DNA from: Flavobacteriales bacterium UBA7666
Lineage (GTDB): Bacteria; Bacteroidota; Bacteroidia; Flavobacteriales_D; Crocinitomicaceae
Assembly (NCBI GenBank): GCA_002483265.1
Contig: DLHO01000018.1
Coordinates: forward strand, 62,239-126,238
Reading direction: 5' to 3'
DNA: 64,000 nucleotides
The notes below the pieces were generated by a model that saw nothing but the letters and a program-made list of their open reading frames with translations, ran no database searches and was not told the origin of the DNA. A program made the translations under genes and the position numbers. Below, in pieces: positions 43,385-52,003 of the stretch (position 1 is the stretch's first letter; each line of letters begins with the position of its first letter).

Positions 43385-43869
43385 TTACCCGCTTGATTTT
43401 GTTTGTAGGTTTTTCTCGCCTCGTTGTAATACTTAAACGGAACAATCAAGAGACCAAAACACTCTCCGTCTTCCTTATTCAGATGTTTGTGATGCATTTT
43501 ATGTGCCCGTCTGATCGCTAAAAAATAAGGTGTATTGATCTCACGAATCCATTTAAAACGGCGGTGAATAAACACATCGTGAATTAAAAAATACGTAAAT
43601 CCATAGGCCATGATTCCGAAGCCCATCCAGACAAAGCCGTATTGTTTATACATCAATCCCAACATAATCCCCAACCAACTAGGAACAGCAAAAATCAGGA
43701 AAAAGACGTCATTCCGTTCAAAAAAACCTTGTTCTCCCTGATTATGATGGTCCCGATGAAAATACCACATAAAACCATGCATCGCGAATTTATGTGCAGA
43801 CCACGCAGCAAACTCAGTGAGGAAGAAAGTTCCTATTAAAATCAATATGCCTGCCCAAGTTGGAATCAT
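43381..43869 (-). CDS. crtZ: Beta-carotene hydroxylase (CrtZ-type)
   Basis: 162 residues. Membrane di-iron hydroxylase of the fatty-acid hydroxylase superfamily with the His boxes HKFAMHGFMWYFHRDHHN, HDVFIHRRF and RAHKMHHKH. It hydroxylates the beta-ring to give zeaxanthin. Overlaps both neighbours by 4 bases (ATGA), so translation is coupled with the cyclase and the CruF-like gene. Confidence 0.93.
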   Translation of the reverse strand: MIPTWAGILILIGTFFLTEFAAWSAHKFAMHGFMWYFHRDHHNQGEQGFFERNDVFFLIFAVPSWLGIMLGLMYKQYGFVWMGFGIMAYGFTYFLIHDVFIHRRFKWIREINTPYFLAIRRAHKMHHKHLNKEDGECFGLLIVPFKYYNEARKTYKQNQAGK

Positions 43870-44492
43870 CGATTCAAAATTGCAAAAAATATCACTAGGA
43901 TCACAAATAATCCAACGGTAACTTTATTTGTCTCAACCGTTTTTCTGCTCAAAACCCAATAAGAGAACACGGAAGCGAAGATCATCCAGCAGATATAGTT
44001 ATAAAGCGGGATAGTATTATTTTGCCAGAACCAAAACCCGGAACGAATAGCAACCGGTTCAATGATCCAATCCAGAATGGTCATCAACGCACCAGCAATC
44101 ACAGCTTTTAAAACCAGCGGAATCTTCCATTTATGGACAATAGCTGTGGAAGTAAAGGTCAATAACACCCAATTCAAAGCAATAGTTAACGGGATTCCAT
44201 CTGCTTTATAACCTAAAACAGTACCATATTCGTAATGTCCAAAAAGCACGGAAGTATGAACCCCAATCCATTCGATTGCATAACCTGCGGCTCCAATGAG
44301 AATAATATCGATGTGCTTCTTCAGCGAATAATCTTTGAACGACAAATAAAGACAGCCAAATGAAAGCAAGAGATTAAACGGAGTCAATCCCAAAAAATAA
44401 AGTCGGTAACTTGTCTGTAAACCAATTAATCCTACGGTATAAAAAATAATCAGGATTACTAAGAGTAAGTTTTGCTTTTTAACAGGGCTCAT
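43866..44492 (-). CDS. CruF-like carotenoid biosynthesis protein
   Basis: 208 residues, seven or so membrane helices, PF04240 type. Segments EWIGVHTSVLFGHYEYGTVL and GALMTILDWIIEPVAIRSGF are typical of the CruF / bisanhydrobacterioruberin hydratase group, which hydrates the psi-end of carotenoids. In a lycopene-cyclase operon the exact substrate is open. Lies 3 bases after the phosphatase gene. Confidence 0.85.
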   Translation of the reverse strand: MSPVKKQNLLLVILIIFYTVGLIGLQTSYRLYFLGLTPFNLLLSFGCLYLSFKDYSLKKHIDIILIGAAGYAIEWIGVHTSVLFGHYEYGTVLGYKADGIPLTIALNWVLLTFTSTAIVHKWKIPLVLKAVIAGALMTILDWIIEPVAIRSGFWFWQNNTIPLYNYICWMIFASVFSYWVLSRKTVETNKVTVGLFVILVIFFAILNR

Positions 44493-44495
44493 CGG

Positions 44496-46697
44496 CTAGA
44501 TCAATTTAACTCCAAACAAACACACGTCATCTACCTGACTCAGATTCCCTTTCCATGAGTGAAAATGATCTTTTAGCAACTCGTGTTGTTCGTTTATTTT
44601 TTCAGTTGAAATACTCAGCAAATACGCATGTAGATTTGCCAGTTTTAATTTTTTTCCTTTTTCTCCTCCAAATTGATCAGCATATCCATCCGTATAGGCA
44701 AATAATTCATCTCCGGGTTCAATATCGATGGTATAGGTTTGAAAACTGGTCATTAAATCGCTTTTTCCAACCGGCATTTTATCTGCGGGAAACTTGATGA
44801 GTTCTCCATCACGAACAACCACCGGATTATTGTAAGCCGCTGCATAAGCTAACTTACGGCTTGTTTCATCAAAACAGAATAAAACGCCATCCATTCCATC
44901 TCTTGCACCGTCATGCGAGATCGATTCTACCAAACGGCTTCTAACATGGTCAAAGATCTTTCCCGGTTCAGCAATTCCCAATTGATTAATCGCTTCACTC
45001 AAAAAGGTAATGTTCAAAGCACTCATAAATGCTCCGGGAACTCCATGCCCCGTGCTATCACAAATGGCCAAATAAAACTTTCCATTGCGTTTCGTTGCCC
45101 AATAAAAATCACCAGAAACAATGTCTTTCGGCTGGAAGAAAATAAACGAATTCGGTAGTGCTTCCTGCAGTAATTTATGTTGAACCAACAAGGATTCCTG
45201 AATGCGTTTGGCATAATGAATGGAATCCAGAATTTCGATCTGTTTTTCTTCGATCAACGATTTTTGATCTTCAATTTCTTCGTTTTGTTTATTCAGTAAG
45301 GCATTCGCCTTCTTCTTTTGTTGATTGGATTTAAAACTAATCCCAAGAGAAATGACGATCAATCCCCCAATGAGAAATAAACCCAGAATGAGGTTACTCT
45401 TCCGGTCATTTTCAGCGGTGATTAATTGATTTGTTTGTTTTGAAAGCGCTAAATCCTGTTCCTTGCGTTCCAGTTCATTCAGGGAGTTTAAAGTCGCAAT
45501 TTGATTGGTAACGGCTTCCAAATCCATTTTTTCCTTCAATGAATTGGCTTTTTCGAAATATTCCAAAGCTCTCTTATGGTCTCCTGCTTCTTTCAGAATC
45601 TCTGACAGCGTATTGTAAGTTCTTATCTGTGCATTCACGTCTTCACTATCATTAAATGCTTCCAAAGCTCTCTCAGCGTGTTGTATCGCTAATTTCGATT
45701 GCCCCATTTCCTGATAGATTGATGCTTTCGTCAACTGAACTTCCGCATAACTCATCAAATCTGCTTCTTTGTCCGACATCTGTTCAGCCATTTCTGCAGA
45801 TTTAAGTGCTTCGGGATACTTTTTTATATCTTCTAAATAATTTGCTTCTCCATGATAATAAGTAAACCAGACAGCTTCTTCATTCAACCGCTGAGCCACC
45901 TTTCTTAGTTCTCCCAACATCTTTTTTGCAAGAGCAAACTGCTTGGTATGTCGGTAATCCAAACTGAGATTATACAGAATGGTTTCCAACAAGCGGTAGT
46001 TCCCGGATTTTTCAACCTCTGTCTTCGCAATAAGAAAGTATTTGAGAGATTGATGATACATTTGACGATCATGATAAACAGTACCCAGATTGAGATAAAT
46101 AGAACCTTGATCACCTTTTATTTTCTTATTTAATTTTAGAGCATCTTCAAATGCAACAATGGCCTGATCGTATAATCCAACTGCTTTATACGTAACTCCT
46201 AAATTGGTATAAAGAACCAAAATACGCTCATCATCCTTTAATTTCCGTGCTTCATCTATTGCTTTTTGGTAATTCTTCAACGCCAAAGCAAAGTTCCGTC
46301 TCTCATAATAAACTGATCCCAAATTAGAGTATACACCAATTAGCTTGTCCTCTTGATGGTGCTTCTTACGTAATTGGATTAACTCTTCGTAGATCTTGAT
46401 CGCTTCCGGATACCTGGAATTCAAACGATAGTAGATTCCCAAAGTATTCTTGGCATCCATAACTCCGTTCGGATAGTTTTTCTTTTGCGCCAGTGTAATT
46501 GCTTTCTGAAGATAGAGATAGGTTGAATCCAGAGAATAATCCAGATAAGTCCATGCAATTTCGTTGTATTGAAAGACGCGCATAGTATCCGAAGAAACAG
46601 GTTTTTGGAGCGTGTTTTTTAAGCTGTCCAGGTATTCCGTTTGACAGAAAGACAAAGAACAAGTAAATAGCGCTATCCCTAAAATCCAACTTCGCAT
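44496..46697 (-). CDS. TPR / membrane / SpoIIE-type PP2C phosphatase
   Basis: 733 residues from MRSWILGIALFTCSLSFC, a signal peptide. TPR repeats fill ~40-400 in the periplasm (AIKIYEELIQLRKKH, ALKNYQKAIDEARKL, AIVAFEDALKLNKKI). One TM helix follows (LILGLFLIGGLIVISLGISF, ~435-455), a coiled coil, and a cytoplasmic PP2C-like SpoIIE domain (~520-733: FQPKDIVSGDFYWA, CDSTGHGVPGAFMSALN, DELFAYTDGYADQFGG). Such proteins usually dephosphorylate an anti-anti-sigma factor. It heads the carotenoid operon, so it may tie pigment synthesis to a signal; that is inference. Confidence 0.92.
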   Translation of the reverse strand: MRSWILGIALFTCSLSFCQTEYLDSLKNTLQKPVSSDTMRVFQYNEIAWTYLDYSLDSTYLYLQKAITLAQKKNYPNGVMDAKNTLGIYYRLNSRYPEAIKIYEELIQLRKKHHQEDKLIGVYSNLGSVYYERRNFALALKNYQKAIDEARKLKDDERILVLYTNLGVTYKAVGLYDQAIVAFEDALKLNKKIKGDQGSIYLNLGTVYHDRQMYHQSLKYFLIAKTEVEKSGNYRLLETILYNLSLDYRHTKQFALAKKMLGELRKVAQRLNEEAVWFTYYHGEANYLEDIKKYPEALKSAEMAEQMSDKEADLMSYAEVQLTKASIYQEMGQSKLAIQHAERALEAFNDSEDVNAQIRTYNTLSEILKEAGDHKRALEYFEKANSLKEKMDLEAVTNQIATLNSLNELERKEQDLALSKQTNQLITAENDRKSNLILGLFLIGGLIVISLGISFKSNQQKKKANALLNKQNEEIEDQKSLIEEKQIEILDSIHYAKRIQESLLVQHKLLQEALPNSFIFFQPKDIVSGDFYWATKRNGKFYLAICDSTGHGVPGAFMSALNITFLSEAINQLGIAEPGKIFDHVRSRLVESISHDGARDGMDGVLFCFDETSRKLAYAAAYNNPVVVRDGELIKFPADKMPVGKSDLMTSFQTYTIDIEPGDELFAYTDGYADQFGGEKGKKLKLANLHAYLLSISTEKINEQHELLKDHFHSWKGNLSQVDDVCLFGVKLI

Positions 46698-46711
46698 GAT
46701 CGAAGATACTG

Positions 46712-46739
46712 AAAATTCAAAATGCAAAATTCAAAATGT
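46712..46739. repeat. Direct repeat AAAATTCAAAATG x2
   Basis: Two copies start 15 bases apart upstream of the phosphatase gene. The same string is a component of the fold-back element at 55064-55152. Confidence 0.5.
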
Positions 46740-46795
46740 AAAAGAATGTCTCAGAGTATCAACCGAAAGGCTAATATAAATCAGGGCTTCTACTC

Positions 46796-46829
46796 CGCTG
46801 CGCCTATGCTATAGCTTCAGCGTAAGCAT
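46796..46829 (-). repeat. Dispersed ~34-base intergenic repeat, copy B
   Basis: Read on the minus strand it matches 55951-55984 at about 26 of 34 positions (GCTTACGC, AGCT.TAGC and GGCGCAG blocks). Confidence 0.5.
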
Positions 46830-46872
46830 TCAGCCACCCACTCTCTAGCAGAGAATCGAAGTCAACCTTTAC

Positions 46873-48054
46873 TTAGTACAAGAAATTATTGAAAGGATAT
46901 CGAATTGCAAAAATGCGTTTGATCTCGGAATACATGGTTTCTTTGAGCTCTTCCACATTTTCTTTGTCTGTTGCAGAGATGAATATACATTTCGTAGCTG
47001 GCAAACGATTCATCCAGGTCTTTTTCAATTCCTCCAAGGTCATGTTTGCGCCCTCTTCGTTCTCCGGATTGTGCTGATATGCATCAATCTTATTGAATAC
47101 CAAAATCATGGGCTTGTCTTTGTTATCCAATTCGGCCAAAGTTTCATTCACAATGTGAAGCTGATCTTCAAACGTAGGATGAGAGATATCTACCACATGG
47201 ATCAATAAATCGGCTTCGCGCACCTCATCTAAAGTCGATTTAAACGATTCCACCAATTGATGAGGTAGTTTTCGAATGAATCCAACCGTATCCGTAAGCA
47301 AGAATGGCAAATTCTCAATCACTACTTTTCGAACGGTTGTATCTAAAGTCGCAAACAATTTATTTTCTGCAAACACTTCAGATTTACTCAACAGATTCAT
47401 CAATGTACTCTTTCCAACATTGGTATATCCAACCAAAGCAACACGTACCAATTGACCGCGGTTACCTCGTTGAACGGACATCTGCTTATCGATTTCTTTG
47501 AGTTTCTCTTTCAGAAGGGCTATCCGGGTCTGAATGATCCGTCTATCCGTTTCAATCTGGGATTCCCCCGGACCACGTAAACCAATCCCTCCTTTTTGGC
47601 GTTCCAAGTGAGTCCACAATCGTTTCAAACGCGGAAGCATGTATTGCATCTGAGCCAATTCCACTTGCGTTTTCGCATGGGAAGTTCTTGCTCTGGAAGC
47701 AAAAATATCAAGGATCAGGATGTTTCGATCGAGGATCTTACACTCCAATTCCCGTTCAATATTGCGCAATTGGGACGGAGAAAGTTCATCATCAAAAATG
47801 ACCAACTCAATTCCGTGTTCCTTTACGTATTCTTTAATTTCCTCCAGTTTACCCGTTCCAACAAAAGTTCTCGGGTTTGCCATCGGAAGTTTCTGCGTAA
47901 ATCGTTTAACAGATGTAGCACCTGCAGTTTCTGCAAGGAACTCCAATTCATCTAAGTACTCGTGAGCTTGTTCGTCCGTCACAGTAGATGTAATGATTCC
48001 AACAAGAACACAGGTTTCTTCAACTGCATCGACTAAAACGTGACCTTCATCCAT
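46873..48054 (-). CDS. hflX: GTPase HflX
   Basis: 393 residues. N-terminal HflX domain (QKLPMANPRTFVGTGKLEEI), linker with QMQYMLPRLKRLWTHLERQK and GLRGPGESQIETDRR, then the GTPase with ALVGYTNVGKSTLMNLLSKS (G1), DTVGFIRKLPHQLVESF (G3) and VFNKIDAY (G4). It splits stalled ribosomes after stress. Four bases separate it from the cytochrome c gene, so it is the last gene of the three-gene run. Confidence 0.96.
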   Translation of the reverse strand: MDEGHVLVDAVEETCVLVGIITSTVTDEQAHEYLDELEFLAETAGATSVKRFTQKLPMANPRTFVGTGKLEEIKEYVKEHGIELVIFDDELSPSQLRNIERELECKILDRNILILDIFASRARTSHAKTQVELAQMQYMLPRLKRLWTHLERQKGGIGLRGPGESQIETDRRIIQTRIALLKEKLKEIDKQMSVQRGNRGQLVRVALVGYTNVGKSTLMNLLSKSEVFAENKLFATLDTTVRKVVIENLPFLLTDTVGFIRKLPHQLVESFKSTLDEVREADLLIHVVDISHPTFEDQLHIVNETLAELDNKDKPMILVFNKIDAYQHNPENEEGANMTLEELKKTWMNRLPATKCIFISATDKENVEELKETMYSEIKRIFAIRYPFNNFLY

Positions 48055-48057
48055 AGA

Positions 48058-48405
48058 TTATTTTCGTAAATTTTGAACGAACTTTACAAGTCCTTTAATT
48101 TCTGGTGTGCTTAACATGTCTTCGTAAGGCATCATTCCCTTATCGTTTCCTTTGCGGATCATCTGCTCAACTGCTTTTTCATCCAACGAACTGATCGATA
48201 AATCCTTTGCATTGGAAGCTTTCAATGTTCCGTCCGGTCCATGGCACGAAGCACAATTCAAGGTATAAACCGCTCTTGCATCTTCCAAAGAGATGGGTTC
48301 GTTTGAAACAGGTTTAGTGCTTTCTTCCGGTTTTTCAGTTTCACCGCAGCCGGTGCTTAATAAACAAATGGAGGAAAGAACAAGTATGCTGTTCTTTAAA
48401 ACCAT
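48058..48405 (-). CDS. Cytochrome c lipoprotein
   Basis: 115 residues from MVLKNSILVLSSICLLSTGC; the longer frame to 48477 lies in the upstream gene. Lipobox STGCGE, haem site CASCHG (CxxCH) near residue 53, and a downstream Met in MMPYEDML as the likely axial ligand. A class I c-type cytochrome anchored in the periplasm. Overlaps the end of the cytochrome b-like gene by 10 bases. Confidence 0.92.
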   Translation of the reverse strand: MVLKNSILVLSSICLLSTGCGETEKPEESTKPVSNEPISLEDARAVYTLNCASCHGPDGTLKASNAKDLSISSLDEKAVEQMIRKGNDKGMMPYEDMLSTPEIKGLVKFVQNLRK

Positions 48406-48833
48406 GATCCTCCCAATACTGTTCTGAACGGCCAAGGAATTGCAGCGAAAATGATAATCAATACGATCGTGTACCAAATCAATATCGTCTTATGCTTTTT
48501 AGCTGGATCCAATGCTTTTTCCGCTTTCTTTCTTCCGATAGTTACCAAAACTACAGCGATGACCATTAACAAGATATGTTCCAAGCCAAAGAAACGGTAT
48601 TGCGGATTTTTCATCCAACCTTCTGCGTAAGAGATTTTTCCAGTAACAAAAGAAACAATGGTTCCCAATGTGATCTGAATATGCAACATCACCATTGCAA
48701 ACAAGTTCAACATCTTGTCACCCTTCTCGTATTTTCCACTCTTCAATTTTAAGATCGCGTTTACAATTGCAAAAAGCAATAATGCCAAAGCTAACCAACG
48801 TAATCCCGAATGTGCATGTATCAATGCGCCCAT
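48396..48833 (-). CDS. Cytochrome b-like four-helix membrane protein
   Basis: 145 residues, four membrane helices with His near the membrane: IHAHSGLRWLAL, MLHIQITLGTIV and FFGLEHILLMVIAVV. This matches the short haem-b-like proteins annotated as cytochrome B in Flavobacteria. Pairing with the overlapping c-type cytochrome lipoprotein suggests a small electron-transfer unit. Haem binding is inferred from His placement. Confidence 0.8.
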   Translation of the reverse strand: MGALIHAHSGLRWLALALLLFAIVNAILKLKSGKYEKGDKMLNLFAMVMLHIQITLGTIVSFVTGKISYAEGWMKNPQYRFFGLEHILLMVIAVVLVTIGRKKAEKALDPAKKHKTILIWYTIVLIIIFAAIPWPFRTVLGGSWF

Positions 48834-48850
48834 AATAAGTCAATTTTTAG

Positions 48851-48858
48851 CAAAATTA
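48851..48858 (-). promoter_or_regulatory. -7 box for the cytochrome/hflX operon
   Basis: Minus-strand TAATTTTG, 18 bases before the ATG; no TTTG at standard -33 distance. Confidence 0.5.
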
Positions 48859-48881
48859 CCGAAAAAAAGACCTCATTGGTC

Positions 48882-48919
48882 TAAGTGAATCACTTATTTC
48901 CACATAGAATCACTATTTT
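48882..48919. promoter_or_regulatory. Palindrome and repeated half-site between divergent genes
   Basis: TAAGTGA-A-TCACTTA (48882-48896) is a perfect 15-base palindrome. The half GAATCACT recurs 20 bases later (48907-48914). The site lies between the divergent cytochrome and amidohydrolase promoters, as expected for a shared regulator. Confidence 0.5.
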
Positions 48920-48936
48920 TCAGCCCTTAAAACCAG

Positions 48937-51900
48937 ATGTTCCCAAAAATGATTCGTTATATTGTTGCTCTCTTATTTCCGCTGAGTGTTTTTTCACAAG
49001 CTGAAAAGCCTCAGAATGGAGTTAAAGCCCCCAATCAAAATTCATTTGTTCTTACAAATGTGACGATTATCATCTCGCCTGAAAAGACCATTGAAAACGG
49101 TGCCATTACGGTAAGAGATGGAAAAATTACAGCTGTTGACAAGATCTTGATGACGACTCCAAAAGATTTGGTAGTCATTGACGGACATGGTGCTGTGGTG
49201 ATTCCTTCCTTTATCGAAGTAAACTCTACGATGGGAATTCCTGCGGATCAACGAGCTGAAAATAAAACAGGTCCTTATTACTGGAATCATGCAATCCGTT
49301 CGGAATTTGATGCAATTGACTGGTACAAAACGGATGAAAAAATGACTGCAGAATACCAGAAAATGGGATTCGGGTCTGTATTAATTCACCGAAACGATGG
49401 CTTGGCTCAAGGTTATGGTTCACTGATGCAATTGGGAACAACAACTAGTGATAACGTACCCTATTTAAGTAAAGCTGCTTCTTTCTATTCATTTAAAAAA
49501 GGAACTTCGCCACAGGAATACCCAAGTTCGTTGGTTGGTTCGATCGCATTATTAAGACAATCTTTTTATGATGCACAATGGCATTCTGAATATGGCAAGG
49601 ATGCAAACTACAGTCTGGATGCCTTAACGCTTCAATTGAAAAAGCCGGCATTCTTTGTTTTAGAGGATAAAGCAGATGTATTTCGCGTCAAATCATTCAT
49701 GCGCGAATTCAAACGGGATTTTACAGTTATTGGAACAGGACAGGAACAATTTCTGGGCAATGCCTGGGATACATTGAAAGTTCAGCTAGTCATTCCAATC
49801 AATTTCCCGGAAGCCTTTGATTTGAAAGATCCATATTTGGCTCATGAAATTCCCTACAGCGAATTGAAAATCTGGGAAATGGCTTCCCGAAACCCGGGCT
49901 TCTTATTCAAACACAAAGTTCCATTCATTACTTCTGCAGCAGGACACACCACAGCAGCTGATTTTTGGAAACACGTTCATCAGGCTTTGGCAACCGGTTG
50001 GTCAGTAAATGATGTACTTCGTTCACTTACAGTAGCTCCGGCAAATTTATTGGGTGTTCAGAAAGAATTGGGAACAATTGAAACTGACAAATGGGCAAAC
50101 TTTACAGTATACGACCAAAACCCATTCCTATTTCAGGCTAAAGTACTGGAAGTATTTTCAAAAGGAGAACGCAAGGTTCTCCAAAACACTCCAATCTCGG
50201 ATATTCGCGGAACGTATAGTTTGAATATTGACGGTGCTAAGTATTGGTTAGAGATCGCCGGAACGCCAAATCAACCGGAAGGAAAAGTAAAATTGGTGCG
50301 AACGATTCAGGATTCTGTGACACTTGCCAATAAATCCGATACGCTGACAACCAATGCGAAGCTTTCGTTGGTAAACAACGATATTGCAATCCATTTTGTT
50401 CAGTTAGTTGACGGTGAAAAGCAAATTTTCAGTTTAAAAGGGGATGTTAATCCTCGTGTATTCATTTTCGAAGGAGAAGGAACGAATAACAAAGGAAAAT
50501 GGATTAAATGGAGTGCATTGCGCAATAAGAAATACGAAGCAAAAGACGAAAACAAACAAGCTTGGACAGCGGATACTTTGACTATTCCGGGAGCGCGTTT
50601 TCCAAACAGTGCTTTTGGTTTCTCTACCCCACCCAAACAATCAGTGATTATTTTCGAACAGGCAACCATCTGGACGAATACGGACGAAGGAATTATTCAG
50701 GAAGGAACGGTTGTAGTAGAGAACGGAAAGATCAAAGCAATTCACAAAGGTTCCGGAACGTATGTGCGACCGAATGATGCTGTTGTGATTAATGCACGTG
50801 GAAAGATCCTTACAACGGGGATTATTGATGAGCATTCACACATTGCTTTAACACGCGGTGTAAACGAAGGCGGACAGGCGGTAGCTTGTGAAGTCCGCAT
50901 GGAAGATGCTATCAATGCAGAAGACATTGATGTTTACCGTCAATTGGCTGGTGGTATAACTGCTGCTCAATTGCTTCACGGATCTGCCAATCCGATTGGA
51001 GGGCAATCTGCTTTGGTGAAACTAAAATGGGGACATTATCCGCACGAATACGTCATTAAAAACGCACCGAAGTTTGTGAAGTTTGCTTTGGGTGAAAATG
51101 TAAAACAATCCAATTGGGGTGTAAGCAACCGTTTCCCACAAACACGCATGGGTGTGGAGCAAGTTTACATCGATGCATTTTCCCGAGCATTAGCTTATCA
51201 TCAATCTAAAACTTCGGCAAGCGGAAAACACAAGGATAAAAACGCGGTTCCACCGGCAGTTGATCTGGAATTGGAAGCCTTGTACGAAATTGTTTCCGGA
51301 GAACGCCGGATTACGTGTCATAGTTATGTGCAATCAGAGATCAATATGTTGATGCATGTGGCCGATTCATTTGGATTCAAGGTCAATACATTTACCCACA
51401 TTTTGGAAGGATACAAATTGGCTGATAAGATGAAAGAACACGGTGTTGGAGCTTCTACATTCTCTGACTGGTGGGCATATAAATTTGAGGTAATGGATGC
51501 AATTCCGCAAAACGCTTCCTTGATGACGAACATGGGATTGGTTGTTGCAATCAATTCGGATGATGCAGAAATGGGACGACGTTTGAACCAGGAGGCTGCA
51601 AAAACCATCAAATACGGTGGAGCAACCGAAGATCAGGCCTGGAAAATGGTGACTTTGAATCCAGCGAAATTGTTGCACCTAGACGACCGCATGGGAACCG
51701 TGCAAGTTGGAAAGGATGCAGATTTGGTCTTATGGACAAACAATCCATTGAGTGTAACTGCTAAACCAATTTATACGGTAGTGGACGGAGAAATCCTCTT
51801 CGATGCGCAAAAAGACTTCTTAATTCAGCAGGAAATTGCAGCAGAACGCGCACGCATCATTGCGAAGATGTCCGAAGAAAGCAAGAAAGGTGAACCAACC

Positions 51901-51984
51901 AAACCGTTTACACGCAAACGCAGAGGTCATTTCCATTGCAATACACTGGGCGAAGAGGAATCATTCGAAGCAAACGAACATTAA
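48937..51984 (+). CDS. Secreted two-module amidohydrolase
   Basis: 1015 residues, signal peptide MIRYIVALLFPLSVFS (ATG 48949 is an alternative start). The C-terminal module is a normal amidohydrolase: TTGIIDEHSHIALTRG (HxH), FTHILEGYKLADKM (His), AINSDDAEMG (Asp) and GKDADLVLWTNNPLS. The N-terminal module keeps the fold (VTIIISPEKTIENGAITVRD, VQKELGTIETDKWANFTVYD) but HxH is replaced by VIPSFIEVNSTMG, so it should not bind metal. Proposed exported hydrolase of cyclic amides or peptides. It is followed by a second amidohydrolase-like gene after 19 bases. Confidence 0.88.
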   Translation: MFPKMIRYIVALLFPLSVFSQAEKPQNGVKAPNQNSFVLTNVTIIISPEKTIENGAITVRDGKITAVDKILMTTPKDLVVIDGHGAVVIPSFIEVNSTMGIPADQRAENKTGPYYWNHAIRSEFDAIDWYKTDEKMTAEYQKMGFGSVLIHRNDGLAQGYGSLMQLGTTTSDNVPYLSKAASFYSFKKGTSPQEYPSSLVGSIALLRQSFYDAQWHSEYGKDANYSLDALTLQLKKPAFFVLEDKADVFRVKSFMREFKRDFTVIGTGQEQFLGNAWDTLKVQLVIPINFPEAFDLKDPYLAHEIPYSELKIWEMASRNPGFLFKHKVPFITSAAGHTTAADFWKHVHQALATGWSVNDVLRSLTVAPANLLGVQKELGTIETDKWANFTVYDQNPFLFQAKVLEVFSKGERKVLQNTPISDIRGTYSLNIDGAKYWLEIAGTPNQPEGKVKLVRTIQDSVTLANKSDTLTTNAKLSLVNNDIAIHFVQLVDGEKQIFSLKGDVNPRVFIFEGEGTNNKGKWIKWSALRNKKYEAKDENKQAWTADTLTIPGARFPNSAFGFSTPPKQSVIIFEQATIWTNTDEGIIQEGTVVVENGKIKAIHKGSGTYVRPNDAVVINARGKILTTGIIDEHSHIALTRGVNEGGQAVACEVRMEDAINAEDIDVYRQLAGGITAAQLLHGSANPIGGQSALVKLKWGHYPHEYVIKNAPKFVKFALGENVKQSNWGVSNRFPQTRMGVEQVYIDAFSRALAYHQSKTSASGKHKDKNAVPPAVDLELEALYEIVSGERRITCHSYVQSEINMLMHVADSFGFKVNTFTHILEGYKLADKMKEHGVGASTFSDWWAYKFEVMDAIPQNASLMTNMGLVVAINSDDAEMGRRLNQEAAKTIKYGGATEDQAWKMVTLNPAKLLHLDDRMGTVQVGKDADLVLWTNNPLSVTAKPIYTVVDGEILFDAQKDFLIQQEIAAERARIIAKMSEESKKGEPTKPFTRKRRGHFHCNTLGEEESFEANEH

Positions 51985-52003
51985 GCATTCAAAAATAGAT
52001 AAC

